DNA of 64,000 bases from contig JAJEHI010000135.1 of the NCBI GenBank assembly GCA_022823775.1, positions 62,001 to 126,000 on the forward strand. The letters run 5' to 3'. Made by a program: the position numbers and the translations under genes. The notes beneath the pieces were generated by a model. The model was given only the letters and a program-made list of their open reading frames with translations. It was not told where the DNA came from and did not search any database. Position 1 is the stretch's first letter; every line of letters starts with the position of its first letter. The DNA comes from Defluviicoccus sp. (GTDB lineage: Bacteria > Pseudomonadota > Alphaproteobacteria > MPNO01). This document shows, piece after piece, positions 9,382 through 18,882 of this stretch.

Positions 9382-11745
9382 CTACTCCGCCGGATCGAAT
9401 GCCGCGCGGACGTCCTGCCAGCGGATCGGCAGAGTGTTGAACTCGACGCCGAAGGGCTTCAGCGCGTCGGTTACCGCGTTGGCGATCACCACCGGAGGCG
9501 CAATCGCGCCGCCTTCGCCGAGGCCCTTCACGCCGAGCGGGTTGAGCGGGGTCGGGGTTTCCATGTGGACGACCTCGATCGGCGGGGTCTCGGCGGCGGT
9601 CGGCAGCAGGTAATCGGCGAAACTTCCGGTGAGCAACTGCCCGGCCTCGTCGTATTCGATCGATTCGTACAGCGCGCCGCCGAGACCCTGCACCAGCCCG
9701 CCCTTGACCTGCCCGTCCGCGAGGCCCGGATTGACCAGCCGGCCGGCGTCGTGCACCTCGACATAGCGCTCCACCAGGACCCGCCCCGTATCGGGCTCGA
9801 CTTCCACGATGGCGGCGTTGGACGCATAGGCCCAGGTGACGGTCGGCGGCTCGTAATAGGACGTGGCCTCCAGCCCCGCCTCGCTTCCTTCCGGCCGGCG
9901 CGACAGCCAGCCCGGCGCGGCGGCGGCCGCCACCTCGCGCAGCGTCACCGACATCTCGGGCACGCCCTTCACCGCGACCTTGCCGTCGCGCAACTCCAGG
10001 TCGGCCTCGCTGGCTTCCAGCAGAGCGGCGGCGACCGCGAGCACCTTCGCCTTCACCTTGTCGCTGGCATCGCCGATCGCCGCCGACGAGGTCACGGTGC
10101 TCCGGCTCGCGATCGAGCCGTATCCCATCGTCAGGGTCGAGGTGTCGGCAAGCAGCACGACCACGTCCTCGATCGGCACCTTCCAGGCGTCCGCCGTCAC
10201 CTGGGCGAACACCGTCTCGTGCCCCTGGCCGATCGGGCAGGCGCCGGTCGACACCACGATCTTGCCGGACGCGTCGACTTTCACCGTCGCCCCCTCGAAC
10301 GGGCCCACGCCAGTCCCCTCGGTGTAGCAACCGAGCCCGAGCCCGAGATAGCGGCCCTCCGCGCGCGCCTTGTCCTGCCGCTCCCGGAACGCTTCGACGC
10401 CACCGATTTCCTCGATCGCGCGCCGCAGCGACGCCGGATAGTCGCCGCTGTCGTATGTCATCGGCACGCCGTCGCGATAGGGGAGGCCCACTTCGTAAGG
10501 CATACGTTCCGGGCCGATCATGTTGCGCAGCCGGACCTCGGCGGGTTCCATGCCGAGCGTGTCGGCGACGATGTCCATCAGCCGTTCGGTGACCTGCACC
10601 GCCTCGGGCCGGCCGGCGCCGCGATAGGGCGCGTTGGGGGTCTTGTTGGTGACGACGACCGCGGTGCCTCCCGCGAAATTGTCCACGTGATAGGGACCCA
10701 GCAGGTGGGCGGTGGTGTTGTAGGCGACGCCCGCGCCGACCGGCGAGTAGGCGCCCGAATCGACGATGAAGTCGTCGCGGAAAGCGAGGATCCGCCCCGT
10801 GTCGTCGAACCCGATCTCGGCATCGTGGATGTTGTCGCGCGAATGGGCGGCGTTGAGGATGTGCTCGTGCCGGTCCTCCACCCAGCGCACCGGGCGGCCG
10901 ATCCGGCGGGCGAGATACGGGATAATCAGGTCTTCCGGGTAGACGTGCCCCTTGCCGCCGAACCCGCCGCCGACATCGGGGGCCAGCACCCGGATCTTCT
11001 CCTCCGCCATGCCCAGCGCGAAGGCGAGCTCCTTCCTGACCCAGTGGACCACCTGGGTCGACGACCAGACGGTGAGCGAGTCCGTTCGCCGGTCGTATTC
11101 GGCCGCCACCCCCCGGCATTCGAGCGGCATCGCGGCATAGCGATGATGCCGGAAACGCCGCCTGACCCGGTGCGGCGCGGCCGCCATCGCGGCGGCCACG
11201 TCGCCCTTTTCGACGTAGAGTTCGGCGACCGCGTTGGTGCCGATATCCGGATGGACGATTTCCGCGCCGGGTGACGCCGCCGCTTCAGGGTCGACGACTG
11301 CCGCGAGAGGCTCGAACTCCGCGTCGATAGCCTCGACCGCGTCCTCCGCGGCGTACCGGCTGTCGGCGCAGACCACGGCGAAAGCCTCGCCGACATAGCG
11401 CACTCGGTCGCTCGCCATGAGGTTCTGCGGCGGCAGCGTAATCCGGTGGTCGACCCGATCCGCCCACCCCTTGGGCGCGGTGACCTGCATGCCGCCGATG
11501 GGCGGCATCTCCCCAGCCAGCTCGGCGCCGCCGAGCGCGAACGCCGCGCCGGGTTCGTCCATCGCCCGGGCGAAATCCACCGAAACGATCCTCGCATGGG
11601 CGAGCTGGCTTCGCGCGAAGGCGGCGTGGACCATCCCGGGCAGGACGAGGTCCGCGACATAGGACCCGTCGCCCAGCAGGAGGCGCCTGTCCTCGCGCCG
11701 GGGAACGGAGCGCCCGATATAGCCGTCGGGGGAAGGGGCGGTCAT
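9382..11745 (-). CDS. xanthine dehydrogenase family (CoxL-like) molybdopterin-binding subunit
   Basis: VGRSVPRREDRRLLLGDGSYVADLVLP, DVGGGFGGKGHVYPED, PYRGAGRPEA, GVKGLGEGGAIAP; ATGA overlap with 2Fe-2S subunit gene. Confidence 0.95.
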   Translation of the reverse strand: MTAPSPDGYIGRSVPRREDRRLLLGDGSYVADLVLPGMVHAAFARSQLAHARIVSVDFARAMDEPGAAFALGGAELAGEMPPIGGMQVTAPKGWADRVDHRITLPPQNLMASDRVRYVGEAFAVVCADSRYAAEDAVEAIDAEFEPLAAVVDPEAAASPGAEIVHPDIGTNAVAELYVEKGDVAAAMAAAPHRVRRRFRHHRYAAMPLECRGVAAEYDRRTDSLTVWSSTQVVHWVRKELAFALGMAEEKIRVLAPDVGGGFGGKGHVYPEDLIIPYLARRIGRPVRWVEDRHEHILNAAHSRDNIHDAEIGFDDTGRILAFRDDFIVDSGAYSPVGAGVAYNTTAHLLGPYHVDNFAGGTAVVVTNKTPNAPYRGAGRPEAVQVTERLMDIVADTLGMEPAEVRLRNMIGPERMPYEVGLPYRDGVPMTYDSGDYPASLRRAIEEIGGVEAFRERQDKARAEGRYLGLGLGCYTEGTGVGPFEGATVKVDASGKIVVSTGACPIGQGHETVFAQVTADAWKVPIEDVVVLLADTSTLTMGYGSIASRSTVTSSAAIGDASDKVKAKVLAVAAALLEASEADLELRDGKVAVKGVPEMSVTLREVAAAAAPGWLSRRPEGSEAGLEATSYYEPPTVTWAYASNAAIVEVEPDTGRVLVERYVEVHDAGRLVNPGLADGQVKGGLVQGLGGALYESIEYDEAGQLLTGSFADYLLPTAAETPPIEVVHMETPTPLNPLGVKGLGEGGAIAPPVVIANAVTDALKPFGVEFNTLPIRWQDVRAAFDPAE

Positions 11746-12218
11746 CGTTCGCCTCCGCTGGCGTATTCCGCCACCGCGTGGACGATGCCCTCGTAACCCG
11801 TGCATCGGCAGAGCACGGCGGCCATGCCCGAGCGGATTTCGGCTTCCGTCAGGTTCGGACGGTGGCGCACGAGGTCGAGCGCGGTCATCAGCATACCCGG
11901 CGTGCAGAAGCCGCATTGCAGCGCGCGGTGCTTGGAGAAAAGCTGCTGCAACCGGTGCAGCGTCTCGCCATCGGCAAGCCCCTCCACGGTGTCGATCTCG
12001 GCCCCGTCCGCCTGCACCGCCAACATCAGGCAGGACCGCGCCGCCTCGCCGTCGACATGCACGGTGCACGCGCCGCAAATGCCGTGTTCGCAGCCTACAT
12101 GTGTGCCGGTGAGGCCGAGCGTCTCGCGGAGAAAGTCGCTGAGCAGCATTCGCGGCTCGGCCTCTCCCGTCCGGGCCTCCCCGTTGACCGTCACGGTGAC
12201 GCTGCGTTTTGCGGTCAT
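11742..12218 (-). CDS. (2Fe-2S)-binding subunit of molybdenum hydroxylase (CoxS-like)
   Basis: CEHGICGACTVHVDGEAARSC and CGFCTPGML...CRCTGY. Confidence 0.96.
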   Translation of the reverse strand: MTAKRSVTVTVNGEARTGEAEPRMLLSDFLRETLGLTGTHVGCEHGICGACTVHVDGEAARSCLMLAVQADGAEIDTVEGLADGETLHRLQQLFSKHRALQCGFCTPGMLMTALDLVRHRPNLTEAEIRSGMAAVLCRCTGYEGIVHAVAEYASGGER

Positions 12219-13087
12219 GCGGCGACTCCCGCGCGGGTGTGGGCGGCGTTCAACGCGCGCCGCGCCATCGCGGCGGCGAGCTGGCGCCGATAGGCCGCGC
12301 TCGCATGGACGTCGTCGTGCGGGTCGGACGAAGCGGCGACGGCGTCGCAGGCGGCCTCTATCGCTTCGGTTTCGCAGGCGCTGTCGAGCAGGATCTCCTC
12401 GGCATTCCGGAAGCGCAGCGGGGCGGGGCCCAGGCCGCAGGCGGCGATCCGGGCATCGGTTACGCGGCCGTTCGTCAGCGCGATCTGCGCCGCGACGCCC
12501 GCGAGCGCGAAGTCGCCGTCGCGGCGGCTGATCTCGGCGAAGGCCGCGCCGGCGCCGCTCGGGATCCTGGGGAATTCGACCGCGACAAGCATCTCGTCCG
12601 GCTCCAGCGCCGTGGTCAGCACGTCGACGAAGAACCCCCCGGCTGCGATCCGGCGTTCGCCCCTGCGCGATCGGCAGACCATCGTCGCGTCCAGCGCGGC
12701 CGCGACCGCCGGGTCTTCCGCCGCGGGGTCGGCATTCGCGATGCTGCCCCCGACGGTGCCGCGCGTGCGGATAGGCAAATGGGCGACATACCGGGTCGCC
12801 TCGTGGAGCAGCGGCACCGCGCGCGCGACGTCTTCCGAGACCTCGATTTCGCGCTGGCGCGTCATCGCGCCGATGACGACTCGGTCGCCCTGGTCGTCGA
12901 TTCCGGCCAGCTCCGCCACGCCGTTTATGTCGATCAGCACGCTCGGCCGCGCGAGACGGAAGTTGAGCGCCGGCACCAGGCTCTGCCCGCCGGCGAGGAT
13001 TCGCGCGTCGGGTCCGCTGTCGGCCAAGAGGTCGAGGGCCTCGTCGAGGCCCTGCGGCGCGCGGTAGTCGAAACGGGGCGGTTTCAC
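12215..13087 (-). CDS. FAD-binding subunit of molybdenum hydroxylase (CoxM-like)
   Basis: ILAGGQSLVPALNFRLARPSVLIDIN, GTVGGSIANADPAAE. Confidence 0.95.
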   Translation of the reverse strand: MKPPRFDYRAPQGLDEALDLLADSGPDARILAGGQSLVPALNFRLARPSVLIDINGVAELAGIDDQGDRVVIGAMTRQREIEVSEDVARAVPLLHEATRYVAHLPIRTRGTVGGSIANADPAAEDPAVAAALDATMVCRSRRGERRIAAGGFFVDVLTTALEPDEMLVAVEFPRIPSGAGAAFAEISRRDGDFALAGVAAQIALTNGRVTDARIAACGLGPAPLRFRNAEEILLDSACETEAIEAACDAVAASSDPHDDVHASAAYRRQLAAAMARRALNAAHTRAGVAA

Positions 13088-13100
13088 GGCCGGCGTCCGG

Positions 13101-13898
13101 TCACAACTGCTGCCCGACGTCCCAGCGGATCACCAGCTTTTCCAGGAGCACGATCAGCGCATAGAGGATCACGCCGACGACGCTCAGGACGAAGATCGCG
13201 GCCATCAGCATCGGCGTGTCGACATTGCCTTCCGAAAAGACGATCAGGTAGCCGAGCCCTTCCTGCGCGGTCACGAATTCGGCGACGATAATGCCAATCA
13301 CCGCGAAGGTGATGCCGATCTTGAGCCCCGAGAAGATATAGGGCAGCGCCGTCGGGAACTCGATCTTGGAGAAGATGGTCCAGCGGCTCGCGCTGAACGA
13401 GCGCGCCATGCGGATCATCACCGGGTCGGTGCTCTGGATCCCGGCGAAGGTGTTGACCACCATCGGGAAGAACGCGATCACGAAGGCAAGCAGCACCCGC
13501 GATGTCATGCCGAGCCCGAACCAGACGATGAACAGCGGCGCGAGCGCCACCTTGGGCACGACCTGGAAGGCGATCACAAGCGGGTAGACCCCGACGCGAA
13601 ACAGGCGCGAGAATGCGAGCATGATGCCGAGGCCCACGCCGACCGCGACGGCAAGCAGGAAACCGTAGATGCATTGCACCGTCGTCGGCCAGGTGTGCTG
13701 CAAGAGCAGGTCGTGGCGCTCCACCATCACGTCGAAGATCCGGGTCGGCGTCGGCAGGATCGCCTCCGGAATCTTCAACACCACCACGATCACCTGCCAG
13801 AGCACCAGGATGGCGATCGAGATCGCCGTGGCTGGGGCTAGGGTGACCGCCTGGCTGGTGATCTGCGCGGCGACGCCGCCTTCGTCCGTCCGTGCCAT
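13101..13898 (-). CDS. ABC transporter permease (SsuC/TauC type)
   Basis: Multiple TM segments; FFPMVVNTFAGIQSTDPVMIRMARSFSASRWTIFSKIEFPTALPYIFSGLKIGI. Confidence 0.93.
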   Translation of the reverse strand: MARTDEGGVAAQITSQAVTLAPATAISIAILVLWQVIVVVLKIPEAILPTPTRIFDVMVERHDLLLQHTWPTTVQCIYGFLLAVAVGVGLGIMLAFSRLFRVGVYPLVIAFQVVPKVALAPLFIVWFGLGMTSRVLLAFVIAFFPMVVNTFAGIQSTDPVMIRMARSFSASRWTIFSKIEFPTALPYIFSGLKIGITFAVIGIIVAEFVTAQEGLGYLIVFSEGNVDTPMLMAAIFVLSVVGVILYALIVLLEKLVIRWDVGQQL

Positions 13899-13901
13899 GG
13901 C

Positions 13902-14666
13902 CTAACCCTCGATCGCTTCGCGAAGCTCGGCGACATAGACATTGAACGCCGGCGTTTCCTCGATCTCCAGCGTGCGCGGACGGGGAAGCTCGATGTCCAC
14001 GATCTTGCTGATCACCGCGGGGCGGGGCGACATTACGAAGACGCGGTCGGACAGGAATACCGCCTCGCGGATCGAGTGGGTGACGAACAGTACCGTCTTC
14101 TGGAACTCCTGCCAGATCCTGAGCAGCTCCTGGTTCATCGCGTCCCGGGTAATCGCGTCGAGCGCGCTGAAAGGCTCGTCCATCAGCAGCAGGCTCGGGT
14201 TGTGGATCAGCGCGCGGCAGATCGCCACCCGCTGCTGCATGCCGCCCGACAGCTCGCTTGGGAAATTATCGGCGAATCCGTCGAGTCCCGTCATCTCCAG
14301 GAGCGCCGCGGCCCCGTCCTGGTAATCGGCGATGCGCAGCCCAAGGCTCTCGATCGGAAACAGCACGTTCTTCTCGATCGTCCGCCACGGCATCAGTACC
14401 GGCGACTGGAAAACCACGCCGGTATCGCGCCGCGGCCCGGTGACTTCCTCCCGATCGATTGCGATCGAGCCCCCGCTGATCGGCAACAGCCCGCCGACCG
14501 CCATCAGCAATGTCGACTTGCCGCAACCGCTCGGCCCCAGGATCGACACGAACTCGCCCTCGTGGACGGCCATGTCGACATTGCGGATGGCTTCGATCTC
14601 CTCGCGGCGCGTCTGGTAGATCTTGCGCAGCGAGACGATCTGGACGTGGATTGAATTTTCGGCCAT
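13902..14666 (-). CDS. ABC transporter ATP-binding protein (SsuB/TauB type)
   Basis: Walker A GPSGCGKSTL, signature LSGGMQQRVAICRAL, Walker B LLLMDEPFSALD. Confidence 0.97.
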   Translation of the reverse strand: MAENSIHVQIVSLRKIYQTRREEIEAIRNVDMAVHEGEFVSILGPSGCGKSTLLMAVGGLLPISGGSIAIDREEVTGPRRDTGVVFQSPVLMPWRTIEKNVLFPIESLGLRIADYQDGAAALLEMTGLDGFADNFPSELSGGMQQRVAICRALIHNPSLLLMDEPFSALDAITRDAMNQELLRIWQEFQKTVLFVTHSIREAVFLSDRVFVMSPRPAVISKIVDIELPRPRTLEIEETPAFNVYVAELREAIEG

Positions 14667-14676
14667 GAGCTCCCTT

Positions 14677-14704
14677 CCCGGCCCGCCCCGAAGGGCGGGC
14701 CGGG
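14677..14704 (-). promoter_or_regulatory. Intercistronic UUCG-tetraloop hairpin between ABC SBP and ATPase genes
   Basis: Minus strand CCCGGCCCGCCC-TTCG-GGGCGGGCCGGG: perfect 12-bp stem, TTCG loop. Confidence 0.75.
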
Positions 14705-14754
14705 GCCGGTTCGCTAGCTATTCCCGATCCGACGGGGCGCCGTTCAGGCGCTCG

Positions 14755-15858
14755 TCACCCCTTGCTCGGATCGAACTTGGAGTTGATCTTGACCGCCGTC
14801 TCGTACTCGCTCGCCGACATCTTGATGTTGCCCGCGAACTTGTTGGTGAAGAGCTTTTCGACCGGCGGGACGTTCTTGGCTTCCATGTACTTGATGACCA
14901 CGTCGCGGGTGCGCGTCTGGTCGTCGGGCAGCATATAGCCGAGCCCGTGATCCTTCACCGCCGGACCCAGCGACAGCGCGTTCGTGTTGCCCGCTTGGGT
15001 CAGCAACAGGTTCCGGTCGCGCGTTTTCAACTCCGGTTTGGCCTCGATCATCGTGTCGAGCGCCTTGCCCGCGTCGAGGATCTGAAGCTTGAGCCCCTCC
15101 ATCGCGCCGTCGACCATCGCCTGAACCAGATCGGGCTCGTTCTTGATCATGTCGGAGCGGGTGATCAGCCCGAGATCGAGGGTCTGAAGGCCGAAATCGG
15201 CATAGAGGAAGTGGACCGACGGTGTCTTCTGCTCCAGCGTCGCTGCGTTGGACACGTAATAGCTGCCGGTGCACTCGGCCTGCTTATTGACCACCGTCGA
15301 GATCAGCTTGCTCGGATGCACGATGATCTGCTTGACCTTGGACTTGTCGATCCCGGCGGCCCGCGTGAAACCCGGGAGCATCACCGTGTCGCCGGACGCC
15401 GCCGCCTGGACGAGGCGCTTGCCTTCGAGATCCTTCACGGTCTTGATGCCGGAATCGCTCCGGCACGAGATTGCGATCGGGCTGCGCTGCAGCTTGGCGC
15501 CAATGCCGACCACGTCCAGCCCCTTGGAGACGCCGTTGACCATCACGCCGTAGCTTGCCTCGCCGAACATCGACTTTCCGGCCGAGATCGTCTTGCACGA
15601 CGCCCCCGAGCCGTAGCCGCGGGAGATCGCGACATCGAGGCCGCGGTTCTTCCAGTAAATCTTCTGAGCCGCAAACTCGAAAGAATGCCCGCCGACGAAC
15701 AGCCAGGGCAGCATGAATGTGACCTTGCGCATCTTGGACGCGCCGGCCTCCCGGATGAACGCGGGCGCCGTGCCGGTCGCCAGGATCAGGCCGAGGCCGG
15801 TCGTGCTCGCAAGGAACGACCGTCTGGTCGGGGCCTTCCCAATCTTCTTGTCCTTCAC
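14755..15858 (-). CDS. NMT1/THI5-like ABC transporter substrate-binding protein, Tat-type signal
   Basis: TRRSFLASTTGLGLILATGTAPAF signal; KVTFMLPWLFVGGHSFEFAAQKIYWKNRGLDVAISRGYGSG. Confidence 0.87.
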   Translation of the reverse strand: MKDKKIGKAPTRRSFLASTTGLGLILATGTAPAFIREAGASKMRKVTFMLPWLFVGGHSFEFAAQKIYWKNRGLDVAISRGYGSGASCKTISAGKSMFGEASYGVMVNGVSKGLDVVGIGAKLQRSPIAISCRSDSGIKTVKDLEGKRLVQAAASGDTVMLPGFTRAAGIDKSKVKQIIVHPSKLISTVVNKQAECTGSYYVSNAATLEQKTPSVHFLYADFGLQTLDLGLITRSDMIKNEPDLVQAMVDGAMEGLKLQILDAGKALDTMIEAKPELKTRDRNLLLTQAGNTNALSLGPAVKDHGLGYMLPDDQTRTRDVVIKYMEAKNVPPVEKLFTNKFAGNIKMSASEYETAVKINSKFDPSKG

Positions 15859-15996
15859 GATATTGCCTCCTCTGTTTCCGTCCCGCCAAGACGGTATCAA
15901 CGGTCCGCGGCCGGTACAACCTCGTCCGGGCATTGTCCGCCCGCGCCGCCGGTGCCATCATCCGGGCAGCTTGGCCAGGACTGCGAGGAGCTTCCG

Positions 15997-16530
15997 ATGA
16001 CGATTGCCCGGCACGAACGCCCGCCCGAGCTCGCGGGCGTCCCGTTGAACGAGATCGCCGAGCGCTACACCCGTGCCTTCCGGGAGATCGTGCCCGACTG
16101 GGAGGCCTTCGAGGATGCGAAGATCGAAGGGTACAAGCGGGCCCAGCACCGCTTCATCGGCCCCGGCGGTTCGGGCAAGCATCACGATACCGAGGCGATC
16201 CCGGCGCGCGGCTTCACGCTCTCCATCATGTATGTGGAGCCGGGCCAGGGGAATGCGGCCCACACGCACGAGGTGGAGGAAATCTTCTTCGTGCTCCAGG
16301 GCCATCTCACCGTGTTCTTCGACGACGAAAACACCGGCGAGCGGATCGAGAAACGGCTCGGGCCGTGGGAATGCGCCGCCTGCCCGCCCGGCGTCGTCCA
16401 CGGCTATATCAACGACAGCCTGGAGCCCGTCTATTTCCAGGTCATGCTCGGACGCGGCAGGCCGGAAACCATGGGCTATTCCGACGACGAACTCTTCCAG
16501 CGACGCGACGCCCACCTGAAAAGCGCCTGA
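15997..16530 (+). CDS. cupin domain-containing protein
   Basis: ATG 15997 in ORF 14623..16530; AAHTHEVEEIFFVLQGHLTVFFDD...CPPGVVHGYINDS. Confidence 0.85.
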   Translation: MTIARHERPPELAGVPLNEIAERYTRAFREIVPDWEAFEDAKIEGYKRAQHRFIGPGGSGKHHDTEAIPARGFTLSIMYVEPGQGNAAHTHEVEEIFFVLQGHLTVFFDDENTGERIEKRLGPWECAACPPGVVHGYINDSLEPVYFQVMLGRGRPETMGYSDDELFQRRDAHLKSA

Positions 16531-16534
16531 ACCG

Positions 16535-18859
16535 TTGCGAGCCATAGGAGAGCGGGTCCGCCGCATCGAGGATCCGGCGCTGCTGCGCGGGCGCGGGCAG
16601 TTCGTCGACGACATTCATATCCCGGGAACGTTGCACGCCGCTTTCGTGCGCAGCCCCCATCCGCACGCCCGGATCGCGGGCTTCGACACCGCGGCGGCCT
16701 CGCGCCTGGAAGGGGTACGCGCGGTCTATCTCGGCGAGGATCTCCGCTCCCATATTGCGCAGCCGCGCATGCCGCTCGGCTTCAAGGACGACCGGCTGCC
16801 CGACGATGTCACGCCGTTCGTGCTCGCCGACCGCGAGGTAAGCCATGTCGGCGAGGCGGTGGCCGCAATCGTCGCGGACAACCGCTACGTGGCCGAGGAT
16901 GCGGCCGCGCTGGTCGAAGTCGAGTACGAGCCCCTGCCATCCGTGGCGGGCTGCCGCGAGGCCGCGCGCGCCGGCGCCCCGCCCGTCCGGGGCGGTCGCG
17001 ACGGCAACGTGCTGCTCGAATTCGGCCAGTCCTACGGCGATTGCGACGCTGCCTTCGCCCGCGCCGCGCACATCGCGAAAGAGACCTTCGTCCAGCATCG
17101 CGGCTCCGCGCATTCGATAGAGGGCAGGGGAGCGGTCGCCCGCCACGACCCCATCGAGGACCGCACGACGATCTGGACGTCGACCCAGATGTCGCACGAG
17201 GTCCGGGCCGGGCTGGTCAGGATGCTCGAAACCGACGAGAGCCGTATCCGCGTCGTTGCGCCCGATGTCGGCGGCGGCTTCGGTTGTAAGTACCTGCTCT
17301 ACAACGAAGAGCTGGTGGTCGTGCTGGCCGCGCGACTGCTGGGGCGGCCGGTGAAATGGATCGAGGACCGGCGCGAGCACTTCACCGGCTCGATCCAGGA
17401 ACGCGAGCAGTACTGGGAGACGGAGATCGCGGTCGCGGAAGACGGCGCGATCCTCGGCATCCGGGGCACGATGCTCCAGGATCAGGGCGCCTACACGCCG
17501 CAAGGCATCAACCTCGCCTACAACGCGTCGACCTCGGTTCCCGGCGCCTACATCGTTCCAAATTACGAGCTGGCGGTGAAGGTCGTCGAGACCAACGCCG
17601 TGCCCTCGATGCCGGTACGCGGCGCGGGCTATCCCGAAGGCAACTACATCGTCGAGCGCATGCTCGACCGCGCCGCCGGGGGGCTCGGCATGGATCGCGC
17701 CGAGATCCGCCGCCGCAACCTGATCCCGGCCGAGGCCATGCCCTACGAGATGCCGCTCAAGACCCGCGCGGGAACGCCGGTCAAGGCGGACAGCGGCGAC
17801 TTCGTCAAATGCCAGGACATCGCCCTCCAGGCGGTCGACGCGGCCGGCTTCGCCGCGCGCCAGCGCGCCGCCCTCGCCGAAGGCCGCTATCTGGGGCTCG
17901 GTATCGCCAACGGGCTCAAGGGCACCGGGCGCGGGCCGTTCGAGTCGGGGATCGTCAGGATCGACCGGTCCGGTCGGGTGCGCGTCTTCACCGGCGCGCT
18001 CGCCATCGGCCAGGGGCTGAAGACCATCCTTGCCCAGATCGCGGGGGAGTCGCTCGGCGTCGCCCCGGCCGACATCGAGGTCGTCTGCGGCGATACCGGC
18101 ACCGTCGCGCTCGGGCTGGGCGGGTTCGCGAGCCGTCAGACCGTCACCGCCGGCTCGTCGGTCCACATCGCCGCGAAAGAGGTGCGGGACAAGGTGTTGA
18201 AGCTTGCCGGGCACATGCTGGAGGCGGCGCCCGAGGATCTGGAAATCGTCGACGGCATCGTCCGCGTGGCGGGCGCGCCCGATCTCTCCGTGCCGATTGC
18301 CGAGGTCGCCGAGGCCGCTTCCGGCGTTCCGGGCTATTCGCTGCCCGAGGGGGTCGAGGCCGGGCTCGAGGCAAACGTCAATTTCAAGCCGTCCGGGCTC
18401 ACCTATTCGAACGGGGTCCATGCCGTCGAGGTCGAGGTCGACGTAGAGACCGGCGCGGTCGAATTGCTGAAATACGTCGTGGTCAGCGATTGCGGGCGGA
18501 TCGTGAACCCGATGCTGGTCGACGGCCAGGTAACCGGCGGCGTGGTCCACGGGATCGGCAACGCGCTCCATGAGTGGATGGGCTACGATTCCGCCGGACA
18601 GCCGCTCACCACCACGCTCGCCGACTACGTCATGCCAACCGCGGCGGAACTCACCCGCCTCGACCTGCGTTACGAGGAGACCCTCTCTCCGATCAACCCG
18701 CTCGGCGTCAAGGGGGTCGGCGAGTGCGGCACCGTGCCGGCCGCCGCCGCCATCGTCGCCGCCGTCGAGCACGCGCTCTCGCCGTTCGGGATCGAGGTCA
18801 GCGACTATCCGATGACGCCGCCCAGGTTGAGGGCGCTGATCGACGCGGCGGGCGGCTGA
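16535..18859 (+). CDS. xanthine dehydrogenase family (CoxL-like) molybdopterin-binding subunit, no adjacent small/medium subunit genes
   Basis: RRIEDPALLRGRGQFVDDIHIPGTLHAAFVRSPHPHARI, DVGGGFGCKYLLYNEE, GVKGVGECG; TTG start likely. Confidence 0.93.
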   Translation: MRAIGERVRRIEDPALLRGRGQFVDDIHIPGTLHAAFVRSPHPHARIAGFDTAAASRLEGVRAVYLGEDLRSHIAQPRMPLGFKDDRLPDDVTPFVLADREVSHVGEAVAAIVADNRYVAEDAAALVEVEYEPLPSVAGCREAARAGAPPVRGGRDGNVLLEFGQSYGDCDAAFARAAHIAKETFVQHRGSAHSIEGRGAVARHDPIEDRTTIWTSTQMSHEVRAGLVRMLETDESRIRVVAPDVGGGFGCKYLLYNEELVVVLAARLLGRPVKWIEDRREHFTGSIQEREQYWETEIAVAEDGAILGIRGTMLQDQGAYTPQGINLAYNASTSVPGAYIVPNYELAVKVVETNAVPSMPVRGAGYPEGNYIVERMLDRAAGGLGMDRAEIRRRNLIPAEAMPYEMPLKTRAGTPVKADSGDFVKCQDIALQAVDAAGFAARQRAALAEGRYLGLGIANGLKGTGRGPFESGIVRIDRSGRVRVFTGALAIGQGLKTILAQIAGESLGVAPADIEVVCGDTGTVALGLGGFASRQTVTAGSSVHIAAKEVRDKVLKLAGHMLEAAPEDLEIVDGIVRVAGAPDLSVPIAEVAEAASGVPGYSLPEGVEAGLEANVNFKPSGLTYSNGVHAVEVEVDVETGAVELLKYVVVSDCGRIVNPMLVDGQVTGGVVHGIGNALHEWMGYDSAGQPLTTTLADYVMPTAAELTRLDLRYEETLSPINPLGVKGVGECGTVPAAAAIVAAVEHALSPFGIEVSDYPMTPPRLRALIDAAGG

Positions 18860-18882
18860 CAGTTCGAGCGGGAGGAAGAACC

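Noticed and set aside
7943-11119. 1058-aa minus-strand ORF
   Set aside because: Out-of-frame shadow of the CoxL-like gene and of the TTT SBP gene; Arg/Gly/Pro-rich with no domain motifs.
9382-13087. Form I aerobic CO dehydrogenase (coxMSL)
   Set aside because: The large subunit lacks the AYRCSFR active-site loop; it has PYRGAGR, so only the wider xanthine dehydrogenase family can be claimed.
16442-18772. 776-aa minus-strand ORF
   Set aside because: Antisense shadow of the CoxL-like gene 16535..18859; composition typical of high-GC spurious ORFs.
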